A stretch of DNA of 64,000 bases from Paenibacillus chitinolyticus NBRC 15660 (GCF_000739915.1 NZ_BBJT01000003.1:806001-870000); one strand, 5' to 3'; shown: positions 43,294 to 51,827, counted from the first letter of the stretch. Numbers and translations are program-made. The notes: a model not told the origin generated them from the sequence alone.

Positions 43294-43659
43294 TTAATGA
43301 ACGACACCTTGGAGAGCCTGCTCTACCCGTGTAACTCCCTGGGACATGGCGTGTCCTCCGCCGATTGCGGCCGCGACCGCGACCGTTTCTCTGATTTCCT
43401 CGGCGTTCGCCCCTGCGCTCAGCGCTTCTTGGACGTGGTAGAACGTGCAGACCTCATTGTTGGCAAAAAGCCCCATGCCCAGTGCGATCAGCTGCTTGGT
43501 TTTCCCGGGAAGCGCGCCGTCTTTGAAACATTCGCCCGTAAACTGATGATAAGCGTCCGCTACCGACGGAAGTTGTTCTTGCAGCTGTGAAATTCCGGTT
43601 TTATAGGCGCCGATCTTGGCGTCCATCGCCCCGCCGCCCGCATGTGTTACAGAACTCAT
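43294..43659 (-). CDS. Carboxymuconolactone decarboxylase / AhpD-like protein with a single cysteine
   Basis: 121-residue all-helical protein. The region ECFKDGALPGKTKQLIALGMG followed by NNEVCTFYHVQEALSAGANAEEI matches the CMD/AhpD fold. Family peroxidase members have C-x2-C-x3-H; here the first cysteine position is Asn68 and only C71 and H75 remain, so thiol peroxidase chemistry by a disulfide pair is unlikely. ATG at 43659 follows GGGGTGA; the frame continues upstream without a site. Role unknown. Confidence 0.85.
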   Translation of the reverse strand: MSSVTHAGGGAMDAKIGAYKTGISQLQEQLPSVADAYHQFTGECFKDGALPGKTKQLIALGMGLFANNEVCTFYHVQEALSAGANAEEIRETVAVAAAIGGGHAMSQGVTRVEQALQGVVH

Positions 43660-43804
43660 TGTATTCACCCCACTGGCAGATTCCGTTTTGGTCTCCTGTA
43701 GAGTGCCCCAAGCGCCTTGCGCCCATACGAAAAAGTAAATAAGGCAGCGTCGGCACCGTTCCGTGCTCCCGCACCCTAACAGCTTGAATACCGGCCGCGG
43801 CGTT

Positions 43805-44011
43805 TTAGCCTTCTTCTTCCTCGGGCCGCACGGGAAACTCCACGATTTCCCAGGAAATTCCGATTTCCCGGTCCGCCCAGCTGCGGATATTGATCTCAAC
43901 GGCTTGCAGAAGTTCTTCCTCCGTTAAATGATCCACTTTACGATCCTCTATCTGAAGAAAAGCTTCTTTTATGTTCTCGCCGCCTACGGAAAGATCTATT
44001 CTGATTTTCAC
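43805..44011 (-). CDS. Small protein of unknown function
   Basis: 68 residues beginning at a GTG nine bases after GGAGGTG: KIRIDLSVGGENIKEAF, then HLTEEELLQAVEINIRSW and a Glu-rich end (RPEEEEG). Acidic, soluble, alpha/beta-looking. No family recognised. The strong ribosome site and the balanced composition support it as real. Confidence 0.65.
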   Translation of the reverse strand: MKIRIDLSVGGENIKEAFLQIEDRKVDHLTEEELLQAVEINIRSWADREIGISWEIVEFPVRPEEEEG

Positions 44012-44137
44012 GCTTCCCTGCACCTCCCTCTATGTTCGCGATTTTTGCAGGACAACAAGCGTCCGTCCGTTTCCTGCCCGCCAGTTCCGCTTGCCCGGCC
44101 GCGCTTCATTCCCGACTTTTTCTGCCGGCACTATTCA

Positions 44138-44167
44138 TTGTCAATCCGGCGCTTTAAGGAGTATACT
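44138..44167 (+). promoter_or_regulatory. Sigma-A promoter of the small basic protein gene
   Basis: TTGTCA, 18 bases, TATACT (five of six bases each), about 50 bases before the ATG at 44218. Confidence 0.6.
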
Positions 44168-44217
44168 AGATAAAGTATTCAAAAGTCTGCGAAGACTTAA
44201 AAGGAGGCCAATCCGAC

Positions 44218-44472
44218 ATGGCGATCAGCCGAGCACGCAAGCTGCGGGACAAACAAATCCGCGAAGGAAAACTCGATCCCGCAATCAAACGAAGATCGTG
44301 GGACGGCGTTCAACCCGTCACCAAATCCACACCGACTCTGCAGGAGAAAAAAAGAAGAGTCGCGCACAAACATAAACGGAACTCGTTCCCGCATACGGAG
44401 GACGGTTCCGTTTATTATTTTACACCGGCTTCTTCATCCGGGATCACCCAGGGCAGAGCAAGCGGGTTATGA
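44218..44472 (+). CDS. Small basic protein, YqkK-like
   Basis: 84 residues: MAISRARKLRDKQIREGKLDP then RRSWDGVQPVTKSTPTLQEKK, very basic. The N-terminus resembles the uncharacterised B. subtilis YqkK type. AAGGAGG sits ahead of the ATG. The last 19 codons overlap the end of the opposite-strand gene (44415-44690) by 58 bases, so the true C-terminus could have been extended by loss of a stop. Nucleic-acid binding is possible from charge only. Confidence 0.7.
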   Translation: MAISRARKLRDKQIREGKLDPAIKRRSWDGVQPVTKSTPTLQEKKRRVAHKHKRNSFPHTEDGSVYYFTPASSSGITQGRASGL

Positions 44473-44690
44473 GCGTTTAAGTAACGGACAAGCTGCTCCT
44501 TCTCGTCCGGCTTGAAGGTATATTTGCACGAAAAACCGTTAAATAGCAGCTCCAGGCTGCGGATGCGTCCTTCCGGCGAAGCCAGAATATCCACGACGTA
44601 GTAGGAATCCGGTTCGTCTTCGAAATGAACGCCGACGGCAAGATTCAGTTCGTTTTCCGCCGAAATCACTTCCGCATAATCGATCTCCAA
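44415..44690 (-). CDS. Conserved-looking hypothetical protein
   Basis: 91 acidic residues: MEIDYAEVISAENELNLAVG, then DSYYVVDILASPEGRIRSLELLFNG and KPDEKEQLVRYLNAHNPLALPW. Looks like a soluble alpha/beta protein. I do not recognise a family. Start ATG at 44690 follows AAAGG-type sequence. Tail-to-tail overlap with the small basic protein gene. Confidence 0.65.
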   Translation of the reverse strand: MEIDYAEVISAENELNLAVGVHFEDEPDSYYVVDILASPEGRIRSLELLFNGFSCKYTFKPDEKEQLVRYLNAHNPLALPWVIPDEEAGVK

Positions 44691-44709
44691 AGGGCCTCCA
44701 ACCTTTCTA

Positions 44710-44739
44710 TTGAATACAACGTGTTGAATTTATTATAAT
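44710..44739 (+). promoter_or_regulatory. Sigma-A promoter with an internal CAAC/GTTG palindrome
   Basis: TTGAAT, 18 bases, TATAAT. The spacer contains CAACGTGTTG and a repeated TTGAAT, so an operator may overlap it. Drives the gene at 44799. Confidence 0.5.
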
Positions 44740-44798
44740 ATAAAAATCCACTGCCTGTCTTTGTCCGAAGACGCAGGAGTGACTAAGGAGGAAGAAAC

Positions 44799-45068
44799 AT
44801 GGCATATGATCCGCAGGTTGTTGAAGCAACCAAAGTAAGCGATAACCCGAAAAACGGCTTGTTTGAAGTCGTTGTCGTTCTGAAAGACCGTACACACGGC
44901 CGTATTTTCTTCGAACGCAATCTGGAATCCGGAGAAATCAAAGCATCCCGTATTTCCCGGCTTCTGAAGGAGCCATGCCCGATCTGCCGCAAAGATTTCC
45001 TTTGCAACTGCCTGGATCGGTACCTGGACAACATCTCCGGCCAAGCCCTTCAAAAAATCGAATCCTAA
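44799..45068 (+). CDS. Small cysteine-rich protein of unknown function
   Basis: 89 residues. An alpha/beta first half (FEVVVVLKDRTHGRIFFERN) is followed by a cysteine cluster CPICRKDFLCNCLDRYL with four cysteines in a C-x2-C-x5-C-x-C pattern, likely binding a metal. TAAGGAGGA precedes the ATG and a terminator follows, so it is a complete single-gene unit. No family recognised. Confidence 0.75.
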   Translation: MAYDPQVVEATKVSDNPKNGLFEVVVVLKDRTHGRIFFERNLESGEIKASRISRLLKEPCPICRKDFLCNCLDRYLDNISGQALQKIES

Positions 45069-45089
45069 CCCTTCCCCGGAAGGAAGCAT

Positions 45090-45129
45090 AAAAAGCCTGT
45101 GGAACGTTCATCCGTTCTGCAGGCTTTTT
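45090..45129 (+). terminator. Terminator after the cysteine-rich protein gene
   Basis: AAAAAGCCTG...AACG, loop, CGTT...CAGGCTTTTT. Confidence 0.8.
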
Positions 45130-45197
45130 ATATACCGGGCGTATGAGACGGTTCAGAGCCGCTGCGTCCGCCTGTATACGCGGAAAAGCCGCTGTGT

Positions 45198-47192
45198 TTA
45201 TCCGAGTATGCCGGCCAGGGCGGCCAGGCAGAGGAACACAAGGAGGAAAACACCCATCGCGGCATAATCGCGAGCCTTCATCCGCAGTGTCAGGCTTCGG
45301 GTCCTTCTGCCTCCCGTCCGGCTGTAGCCTCTGATCTCCAAAGCCGTCGAGAACTCGTCGGCCATGCGGATCAGAGAGAACATGAACGGCAGCGCCATAA
45401 TCCGGAACTCGGCAAGCCCTAGCCCGCTTTTGCCGCTGCGTCCCTGTCCCCTGGCTTTAGCGATACGGCCGAACCGGTTCCACTGCCCGCCGATAAGCGG
45501 AATAAACCGGAACATAAGTGAAGCCGTCAGCGCAATGGCCTCAACCGGGAACTTCAGCTTCCCGAGAAAGGCCAGCCCCTGCTCCACTCCCTGCTTCATC
45601 CGCAAATAGCCCACCGTAAGCGGAAAGAGGACGCCCAGGACAAGCACCAGCATCAGGTTCGATAACGCCCGTACCGCCGAAAGGGCCGCATGCGGGTCGA
45701 AGCCTACGGGGCTTCCTCCTTGACCGGCCCCAAGCGTCAGTCCGGCAATTACAGCCGACAGGCCCGTAAAAATCAGAAAAGCGCGCAGTGGCTTCCAGAC
45801 GGCTCTGAAAGGGACCTGCGACAGCAGAACGGCCGCCGCGGTCAATGCCGCGGATACAGCCAGGCCGATCAGCGAATGCTGCAGCAGGATTCCCGCCGAC
45901 AAAAGCACATACCCGATCCAGAAGGTACGAGGATCGAAAAGGCGTCCGACCGTTAGGGCGCGCGGACGGGGGGCCGCTGCCGGGGCAGACGTGCCGCTTG
46001 CGGCGGAAGCAGGCTGTGTGCCGGACTCCGGTGACCGTACCTCTTCCGGGGTGCGGTCCGAGGTGCCTGCCTGTACGGTCTCCGCGGCGGACGAGTCATC
46101 CTCGATAGCCGGTGTGACTCCTCTGCCGCATTCAAACGGGCCGGCTGAACCTGCACCTGCCGCGGCGGCCTGGCTGCCTGAAGCGGCAGACGCGCCAACG
46201 CTGCCGCAAAGCATGGCCTCGCGGGACGCGCTCCCGGCGCACACGGACGCATGCGCGGAAGCCGCGGCGCTTTCCGCTTGCGCCGCCCGCTCCTCCGGCG
46301 CGGAAAGACCCGCGTCCGCATTCGCGCCGTGCCCGCGCCGCGCCCCCGCCGCCAGCGCGGCGGCAATCGCCCGCGCCGTCTCCTCCGGCGCGGGGAGACC
46401 TGCCGGCACGTCCACGCCGTGCCAGCGAAGCAGGCTGCCGAGCGCCAGCGCTTCCGGCAGCAGAAGCCCCGCGTCCCCCAGCATAGCGGGACGCGCGGCC
46501 AGCTCCGCAGGGGTACAGTCGTGCACGACTGTGCCCTGCGAGAGCATCACGATGCGGTCCGCCACCGGCAGGAACGCATCGAGATCGTGCGTCGCGACGA
46601 GCGCGCCGCCGCCTGTCCGCCGCGTCCAGTCGCGCAGCGTGCCGGTGAGCCTCGCGGCCGCCTCGTGGTCGAGGCCCGCCGTCGGCTCGTCGAGCAGCAG
46701 CCAGCGGGGCCGGGACGCGAACACGGACGCGAGGGCCGCCCTGCGCTGCGTGCCGCCGCTGAGCTCGTGAGGGCGCTCGTCCAGCAGCTCGGGGCCGAGG
46801 CCGAACAGCTCCAACGCTTCGGCTGTGCGGGCTTCCCGCTCCTCTCCGCTCAGCTTGAACGGTCTCAGCGTATAGTGGAACTCCCCCCGGACCGTTGCCG
46901 CGAAAAGCTGCTCGTGCGGGTGCTGGAAAACAAGCGCCAGCTTCCGCCTCGCCTCCCTGACGCTTTGTTTGCTGCCCGGCCACAGCCCCGTGTCCCCGTA
47001 CCGGATGACGCCCCCGTCCGGAACGGACAGCCCTCCCAGCATATCCAGCAGCGTCGATTTCCCCGCTCCGCTCCGGCCGATGAGCAGCGTGATCTCCCCG
47101 GGGACCGCCGTGAAAGATACGTCCCGGACGGCAAAAGAAGCGTCCGGCCCGCCGACGGTTTTCGAAAGGTTTTTAACGTACAGGTAGTCCAT
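45198..47192 (-). CDS. Fused ECF transporter ATPase and transmembrane subunit (EcfA-EcfT)
   Basis: 664 residues. Residues 1-240 are an ABC ATPase (Walker A GRSGAGKST, signature LSGGTQRR, Walker B WLLLDEP, H-loop ATHDLD). Residues ~290-425 form an Ala/Gly/Ser/Pro-rich low-complexity linker. Residues ~430-664 are EcfT, with the ATPase-coupling motifs AKARGQ and EIRGYS near the C-terminus and about five helices. The two parts normally come from separate genes. It overlaps ecfA1 by 20 bases and, with the divergent bioY, should form a biotin importer. The linker coding DNA is GC-rich with repeated GCG/GCC codons. Confidence 0.9.
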   Translation of the reverse strand: MDYLYVKNLSKTVGGPDASFAVRDVSFTAVPGEITLLIGRSGAGKSTLLDMLGGLSVPDGGVIRYGDTGLWPGSKQSVREARRKLALVFQHPHEQLFAATVRGEFHYTLRPFKLSGEEREARTAEALELFGLGPELLDERPHELSGGTQRRAALASVFASRPRWLLLDEPTAGLDHEAAARLTGTLRDWTRRTGGGALVATHDLDAFLPVADRIVMLSQGTVVHDCTPAELAARPAMLGDAGLLLPEALALGSLLRWHGVDVPAGLPAPEETARAIAAALAAGARRGHGANADAGLSAPEERAAQAESAAASAHASVCAGSASREAMLCGSVGASAASGSQAAAAGAGSAGPFECGRGVTPAIEDDSSAAETVQAGTSDRTPEEVRSPESGTQPASAASGTSAPAAAPRPRALTVGRLFDPRTFWIGYVLLSAGILLQHSLIGLAVSAALTAAAVLLSQVPFRAVWKPLRAFLIFTGLSAVIAGLTLGAGQGGSPVGFDPHAALSAVRALSNLMLVLVLGVLFPLTVGYLRMKQGVEQGLAFLGKLKFPVEAIALTASLMFRFIPLIGGQWNRFGRIAKARGQGRSGKSGLGLAEFRIMALPFMFSLIRMADEFSTALEIRGYSRTGGRRTRSLTLRMKARDYAAMGVFLLVFLCLAALAGILG

Positions 47193-48084
47193 ATCGGTTC
47201 AAAACCTCCATCAATTCGCCCGGCGTGACCGGCCGCTCTTCAAGGCCGAAGGCCCCCAGCCTGTGAAGCTCCCTTGTGACCTCTACCGTGTAGGGGAGCT
47301 CGTATCCCAGCTCCAGACAAGGAGAAGCGGCCGCGCTGTTCCCCCGGCTTTTATCGCGAGAGTCGTCATCCGACATACTTCCATAGAAAAAATCCCGCAC
47401 ATCGCCCGAATAGACGGTCTTTCCTTCGTCCACAACGATAACCTTATCCGCGAGCGCGAGCTCATCCAGCCGCTGGGTGATCCAGACGATAGTCACGCCC
47501 TGTTCGTGAAGCTGCGAAAGGGCGCCTAGCACCATACTGCGCGAAAAGGAATCAAGCATCGAGGTCACTTCATCCATCAGCAGAACGGAAGCGCCGACAG
47601 CCAGCGCTCCCGCCACAGCCGTCAGCTGTTTCTGGCCGCCCGATAAAGCTTCGCAGCTATCATCGCGCTTACCCGCCAAACGGACGAGCCCCAATACATG
47701 ACGGGCTGTTTCCAGCATTCGTTCGGGATCTATTCCGGCGTTTTCCATTCCGAAGCATAAATCTTCGTACACGGTCTCCCCGATAAGCTGGGTATCCGGA
47801 TTTTGCAGCACCATGCGCATCCGCTCCCCTGCCGTCCAGCCGGGTTCGATAGTTCCGTCCGCCGCCGGAATGAGCCCGGCCATCACTTTCGCCAGGGTGC
47901 TCTTGCCGCTTCCGTTACGGCCGACGACGGCGAGCCATTCACCTTTGTTCAGCTCCATATTTATTTCGTTCAGAAGTGTTTGATCCGCGGCGGAAACGCC
48001 CTCCTCAGGCTCTCCTCTTTTGACGACGGACACTTCGTGCATGCTATAGGGGGATTGCATATGCTTCTCATGTTCGTATTCCAT
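47173..48084 (-). CDS. ecfA1: Energy-coupling factor transporter ATPase EcfA1
   Basis: ABC ATPase powering the ECF importer. 303 residues with VVGRNGSGKSTLAKV (Walker A), QNPDTQLIGETVYED (Q-loop with the ECF-type sequence), ALSGGQKQ (signature) and VLLMDEVTSMLD (Walker B; glutamate present). The usual EcfA C-terminal region (TVEVTRELHRLGAFG) follows an extra Asp/Ser/Arg-rich insert near 245-262. Start taken at 48084; the ribosome site is ambiguous, and an internal ATG at 48042 would also work. Partner of the downstream EcfA-EcfT fusion. Confidence 0.92.
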   Translation of the reverse strand: MEYEHEKHMQSPYSMHEVSVVKRGEPEEGVSAADQTLLNEINMELNKGEWLAVVGRNGSGKSTLAKVMAGLIPAADGTIEPGWTAGERMRMVLQNPDTQLIGETVYEDLCFGMENAGIDPERMLETARHVLGLVRLAGKRDDSCEALSGGQKQLTAVAGALAVGASVLLMDEVTSMLDSFSRSMVLGALSQLHEQGVTIVWITQRLDELALADKVIVVDEGKTVYSGDVRDFFYGSMSDDDSRDKSRGNSAAASPCLELGYELPYTVEVTRELHRLGAFGLEERPVTPGELMEVLNRYGLPVR

Positions 48085-48120
48085 TTCCCGTGCAATACCT
48101 CCAGCCTGTTCACAAACCTA

Positions 48121-48150
48121 TTCACAAAACCGCCCTTGCTATGCTACAAT
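48121..48150 (+). promoter_or_regulatory. bioY promoter
   Basis: TTCACA, 18 bases, TACAAT: five of six bases at both hexamers. Start of transcription should be near 48157, inside the left half of the operator. Confidence 0.6.
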
Positions 48151-48155
48151 GCGGA

Positions 48156-48189
48156 TTGTCAACCGAAATACATAATACAAAGTTAACAA
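48156..48189. promoter_or_regulatory. BirA-like biotin operator
   Basis: TTGTCAAC, 18 bases, GTTAACAA: both half-sites match the Firmicute BirA consensus TTGTTAAC/GTTAACAA with one mismatch, the right half perfect. The spacing is one or two bases wider than typical. It covers the predicted bioY transcription start, so repression by biotinyl-AMP-bound BirA fits. Confidence 0.65.
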
Positions 48190-48208
48190 ATGATTGGAGA
48201 AGATGCAA

Positions 48209-48802
48209 TTGAAACGTTCGTCATTCACCGTCCGCGGGATTACGTTCAGCGCCATGTTTGCGGCACTGCTTGTTGCGCTAAGCTTCGTCAATATTCAATT
48301 CGGTTTTTCGCAGGTGCCTTTTACGCTGGCGAATTTCGCCATCATGCTCGCAGGGGCTCTGCTGGGCGCCCGCTACGGCTTTTTCAGCATCGCTCTTGTA
48401 GTAGGCTTAACGGCTATCGGGCTTCCGCTCTTGCACGGAAGAGGAGGACTGGATCTGGTTCTCGGTCCGACAGGCGGGTTTATCTGGGCTTATCCTTTCG
48501 CCGCTCTGTTCATCGGCCTCATTGTTCCGCGTATCAAAGGCAGCGGAGTCACCGCTTTCGTGCTTACTTTCGTGACTCTCTTCGTATTCGGTTCGCTGCT
48601 GCTTTACGTTACCGGTGTGCCCTGGATGGCCCACGTCGTTTCCAACATGACCCTGACAAAGGCTTTGTCCGTCGGCTGCATCCCTTATCTCCCCGGCGAT
48701 GCGGTAAAAGCGTTTATCGGGGCTTTGATCGTCCTTCCCGTCCGGAGAATATATCCCGTTTCCCGTCTGGTCGGTGCGGAGAGCGCATGGGCTTCCAGAT
48801 AA
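48209..48802 (+). CDS. bioY: Biotin ECF transporter S component BioY
   Basis: Substrate-binding membrane subunit for biotin. 197 residues, six helices, with the BioY-type stretches FTLANFAIMLAGALLGARYG, GLPLLHGRGGLDLVLGPTGGFIWAYPFAA and PYLPGDAVKA. I prefer the TTG at 48209, eight bases after GGAGA, over the ATG at 48203, which is too close to it. Divergent from ecfA1. Confidence 0.94.
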   Translation: MKRSSFTVRGITFSAMFAALLVALSFVNIQFGFSQVPFTLANFAIMLAGALLGARYGFFSIALVVGLTAIGLPLLHGRGGLDLVLGPTGGFIWAYPFAALFIGLIVPRIKGSGVTAFVLTFVTLFVFGSLLLYVTGVPWMAHVVSNMTLTKALSVGCIPYLPGDAVKAFIGALIVLPVRRIYPVSRLVGAESAWASR

Positions 48803-48829
48803 CGGTGCTTAGGCCCCGCATTTCACAGC

Positions 48830-48865
48830 AAAAGCCGTGTCTGCTTCCGCAGATCCGGCTTTTTT
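48830..48865. terminator. Bidirectional terminator between bioY and the YtkA-like gene
   Basis: AAAAGCCG and inner TCTGC pair with GCAGA and CGGCTTTT, then more T. Confidence 0.8.
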
Positions 48866-48875
48866 ACGTGCACTG

Positions 48876-49325
48876 CTATTTTTTCTTCACATTCTCTTCA
48901 AACGTCTTGATCTCTTCGTCGGACACGTTGCCGGCAATAATTCTCTGCTTGGGCATGATGTGCTGATTGCGAGCGATTACATGAGTCCGGACAAAATAAA
49001 TCCCGTCCTCTTTAAACGTGTTTTTTACGCTATAGACCCCCTTGTCCTCGTAGGTTGCAACCACATTTACGGCGGTGTCGACGTTCTTGATATTCCAGAT
49101 TTCGAACTGGATATCTCCCGCATCTTTGACGGGTTCTTGCCCCTGTTTGACCTCTACCTTCAAAACGGTTTCCTGGTTCAGCGGCACTTTCTCCGGAGCC
49201 ATAATGGTCACGGTTAACCCGTCCGTCGACTCCTGCTTGGTCCCGCCAGATGTGCTTGCCGTCTGCGAACAGGCCGATAGCGCTAATGAAGCGGCCAGGA
49301 CGGTTAATGCGAGTATTTTTTTCAT
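48876..49325 (-). CDS. YtkA/FixH-like lipoprotein
   Basis: 149-residue exported lipoprotein: signal peptide with lipobox LSAC (cysteine at 19) and a beta-sandwich domain of the YtkA/FixH type (LTVTIMAPEKVPLNQETVLKVEV, then DIQFEIWN and DGIYFVRTHVIARNQHIMPK). The His and Met residues in the last motif recall copper-binding relatives. Function unknown; GGAGG-type site precedes the ATG. Confidence 0.85.
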   Translation of the reverse strand: MKKILALTVLAASLALSACSQTASTSGGTKQESTDGLTVTIMAPEKVPLNQETVLKVEVKQGQEPVKDAGDIQFEIWNIKNVDTAVNVVATYEDKGVYSVKNTFKEDGIYFVRTHVIARNQHIMPKQRIIAGNVSDEEIKTFEENVKKK

Positions 49326-49642
49326 AGTAGACGCCTCCGGTTATCCGTTTAGCTTGACGGGCCGCGGTAACCTTCTATTCGTATCCACGCGTTCTCACTC
49401 TTTTAGAATAGGAGATTTAAGCACGTTAAACAAGCTTTTTTTACAAAATGTTACACGTAACGACTTTTATTACAGCAAACACAAAAAACCTTTAAAACCA
49501 GATGAAAAGGGACTATTTCCACCCGTTTCCGAAAATCCGGACGGATTCATTTGACACCCGCGCGAAATTGGCTTTAACTGATTTTAAAGGCTGGCGTCTC
49601 TCGCGTAAACAGCCGACCTCAAGAGAACGGAGACTATCGACC

Positions 49643-51475
49643 ATGTACGCCCATTTAGAAGACTGCATAGCTGATTTGGAGAAAAACGGACACCTGATCC
49701 GCATCAAAGAAGAAGTCGATCCTTACCTGGAAATGGCGGCCATTCACTTAAAAGTCTATGAAGCCGGAGGTCCCGCCCTGCTGTTCGAAAAGGTCAAAGG
49801 CTCGAAATTCCAGGCGGTTTCCAACCTGTTCGGCACGCTGGAACGAAGCAAATTTATTTTCAGACATACATGGCAGGATGCCGAAAACATCATCGCCCTC
49901 CGCAACGATCCCGTCAAGGCGCTTAAGCAGCCGTTCAAAACCGCGGGCAACGGCCTGGCCGCTTTTAAAGCTCTTCCGTTAAAAAAATCCGGCCTTCCCG
50001 CGGATTTCAGGGAAATCTCGATTTCCGATCTTCCCCTGATTCAGCACTGGCCCATGGACGGCGGAGCTTTCGTCACCCTGCCGCAGGTTTATTCGGAGGA
50101 CCCGGAGAAGCCGGGCATCATGAACTCCAATCTGGGGATGTACCGCGTCCAGCTCACCGGCAACGATTACGAAACGGACAAGGAAATCGGCCTGCACTAC
50201 CAGATTCACCGGGGCATCGGCATTCATCAGGATAAAGCCAACAAGCAGGGCGCTCCTTTAAAAGTAAGCATCTTTGTCGGCGGGCCTCCCGCTCACACGC
50301 TGTCGGCGGTTATGCCTTTGCCGGAGGGCCTGAGCGAAATGACGTTTGCCGGCCTACTTGCCGGACGCCGCTTCCGCTACAGCTATGCGGAGGGCTACTG
50401 CGTCAGCCACGATGCGGACTTCGTCATTACTGGAGAAATTCATCCCGGCGAAACGAAACCGGAGGGTCCTTTCGGCGACCATCTCGGCTACTACAGCCTG
50501 ACGCATCCGTTCCCGGTTCTGCGCGTACACAAAGTATACGCCCGGGAAAACGCCATCTGGCCGTTTACCGTCGTCGGACGTCCTCCCCAGGAGGACACCT
50601 CGTTCGGCGAACTCATACACGAGTTGACGGGGGATGCGATCAAACAGGAGATTCCCGGCGTCAAGGAAGTTCATGCCGTCGATGCGGCGGGTGTGCATCC
50701 GCTTCTGTTTGCGATCGGCAGCGAACGGTACACGCCCTATCAGCAGGTCAAGCAGCCTGCGGAAATTCTTACGCTGGCCAACCGGGTGCTCGGCACAGGC
50801 CAGCTGAGCCTCGCCAAGTATTTGTTTATGACGGCGGAAGACAAGCAGCCGCTCGATACCCATAAAGAAAAAGATTTTCTCGCCTATATCCTCGAACGGA
50901 TCGATCTGAGGCGAGACATTCACTTTTACACGAACACCACCATCGATACGCTCGATTATTCGGGTACGGGCCTGAATACCGGAAGCAAGGTGCTTTTTGC
51001 CGCTTACGGGGATAAGAAAAGAGACTTGTGCACGGAAGTTCCCACTGCTCTGACGGAACTTTCTCCGTTCGGTGAGGCACAGCTCGTCATGCCGGGCGTT
51101 GTCGCGATGCGGGGACCTGCCTTCGAGACGTACGAGAAGGCTTCGTTGGAGCTGGAGCATCTGTGCGGTGCCATTGCTGGCAAAGGAGCGCTCCCAAGCT
51201 GCCCGATGATCGTTTTGTGCGACGACAGCGAGTTCCTGAGCGCGGACTTCGCCAATTTTCTGTGGGCCACGTTCACGCGCAGCAACCCGTCGCACGATAT
51301 ATACGGCGTGAACAGTGCCTACGAGTATAAGCACTGGGCCTGCGACAACGTCATCATCGACGCCCGTGTTAAGCCGCATCAGGCCCCGCCTCTCGTTCCC
51401 GATCCGGAGGTAGAGAAGAATATCCGGCGGCTGTTTGCTCCGGGAGCAAGCTTGGGCGGTGTGCTGAAAGGCTGA
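49643..51475 (+). CDS. UbiD-family decarboxylase
   Basis: Prenylated-FMN-dependent aromatic decarboxylase family. 610 residues from the ATG after GGAGA; the longer frame upstream has no site. Family motifs present: NSNLGMYRVQ, EGYCVSHDADFVITGEI and KPEGPFGDHLGYYS (Glu of the catalytic E-R-E set), and HDIYGVNSAYEYKHWACDN near the C-terminus. The long (~600-residue) form is common in Bacillales and Bacteroidetes and has been linked to menaquinone (futalosine) synthesis by annotation; no UbiX partner or other mqn/men gene is here, so the substrate is open. Confidence 0.9.
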   Translation: MYAHLEDCIADLEKNGHLIRIKEEVDPYLEMAAIHLKVYEAGGPALLFEKVKGSKFQAVSNLFGTLERSKFIFRHTWQDAENIIALRNDPVKALKQPFKTAGNGLAAFKALPLKKSGLPADFREISISDLPLIQHWPMDGGAFVTLPQVYSEDPEKPGIMNSNLGMYRVQLTGNDYETDKEIGLHYQIHRGIGIHQDKANKQGAPLKVSIFVGGPPAHTLSAVMPLPEGLSEMTFAGLLAGRRFRYSYAEGYCVSHDADFVITGEIHPGETKPEGPFGDHLGYYSLTHPFPVLRVHKVYARENAIWPFTVVGRPPQEDTSFGELIHELTGDAIKQEIPGVKEVHAVDAAGVHPLLFAIGSERYTPYQQVKQPAEILTLANRVLGTGQLSLAKYLFMTAEDKQPLDTHKEKDFLAYILERIDLRRDIHFYTNTTIDTLDYSGTGLNTGSKVLFAAYGDKKRDLCTEVPTALTELSPFGEAQLVMPGVVAMRGPAFETYEKASLELEHLCGAIAGKGALPSCPMIVLCDDSEFLSADFANFLWATFTRSNPSHDIYGVNSAYEYKHWACDNVIIDARVKPHQAPPLVPDPEVEKNIRRLFAPGASLGGVLKG

Positions 51476-51606
51476 TCGGCAAAAGCAAGCTCAACTGTTC
51501 ATGCGACCGCAACTGAAAGCCGTTTCGGATTTCACACAGCCCTAGGCTGCATTTAAGCTGCAAACAGTGTGGTCAACCGACCACAGCGAAACACCGTTTA
51601 TGTGCA

Positions 51607-51638
51607 ACACCACAGGCCCGGGCCTGTGGTGTTTTTTT
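51607..51638 (+). terminator. Terminator after the UbiD gene
   Basis: A fully self-complementary 26-base hairpin (ACACCACAGGCCC and its complement) followed by six T. Very strong, 130 bases after the stop. Confidence 0.85.
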
Positions 51639-51827
51639 ATGTTCAGAAGGGAACATATCGGCGGGACTAACCACTCAACCGTATTCGGCCAGGACAACCG
51701 CAAAAATAAGAGCGGCCGATTTCGGAATTTTTCGGTAGACGCTTCAATCTTTTTGCTTACTTTTTCGCGCAGTTTTTCCTTCGGCCGGCTTTAATCTTCG
51801 GTTTGTTTCGATGCGCACGCCATCGCC

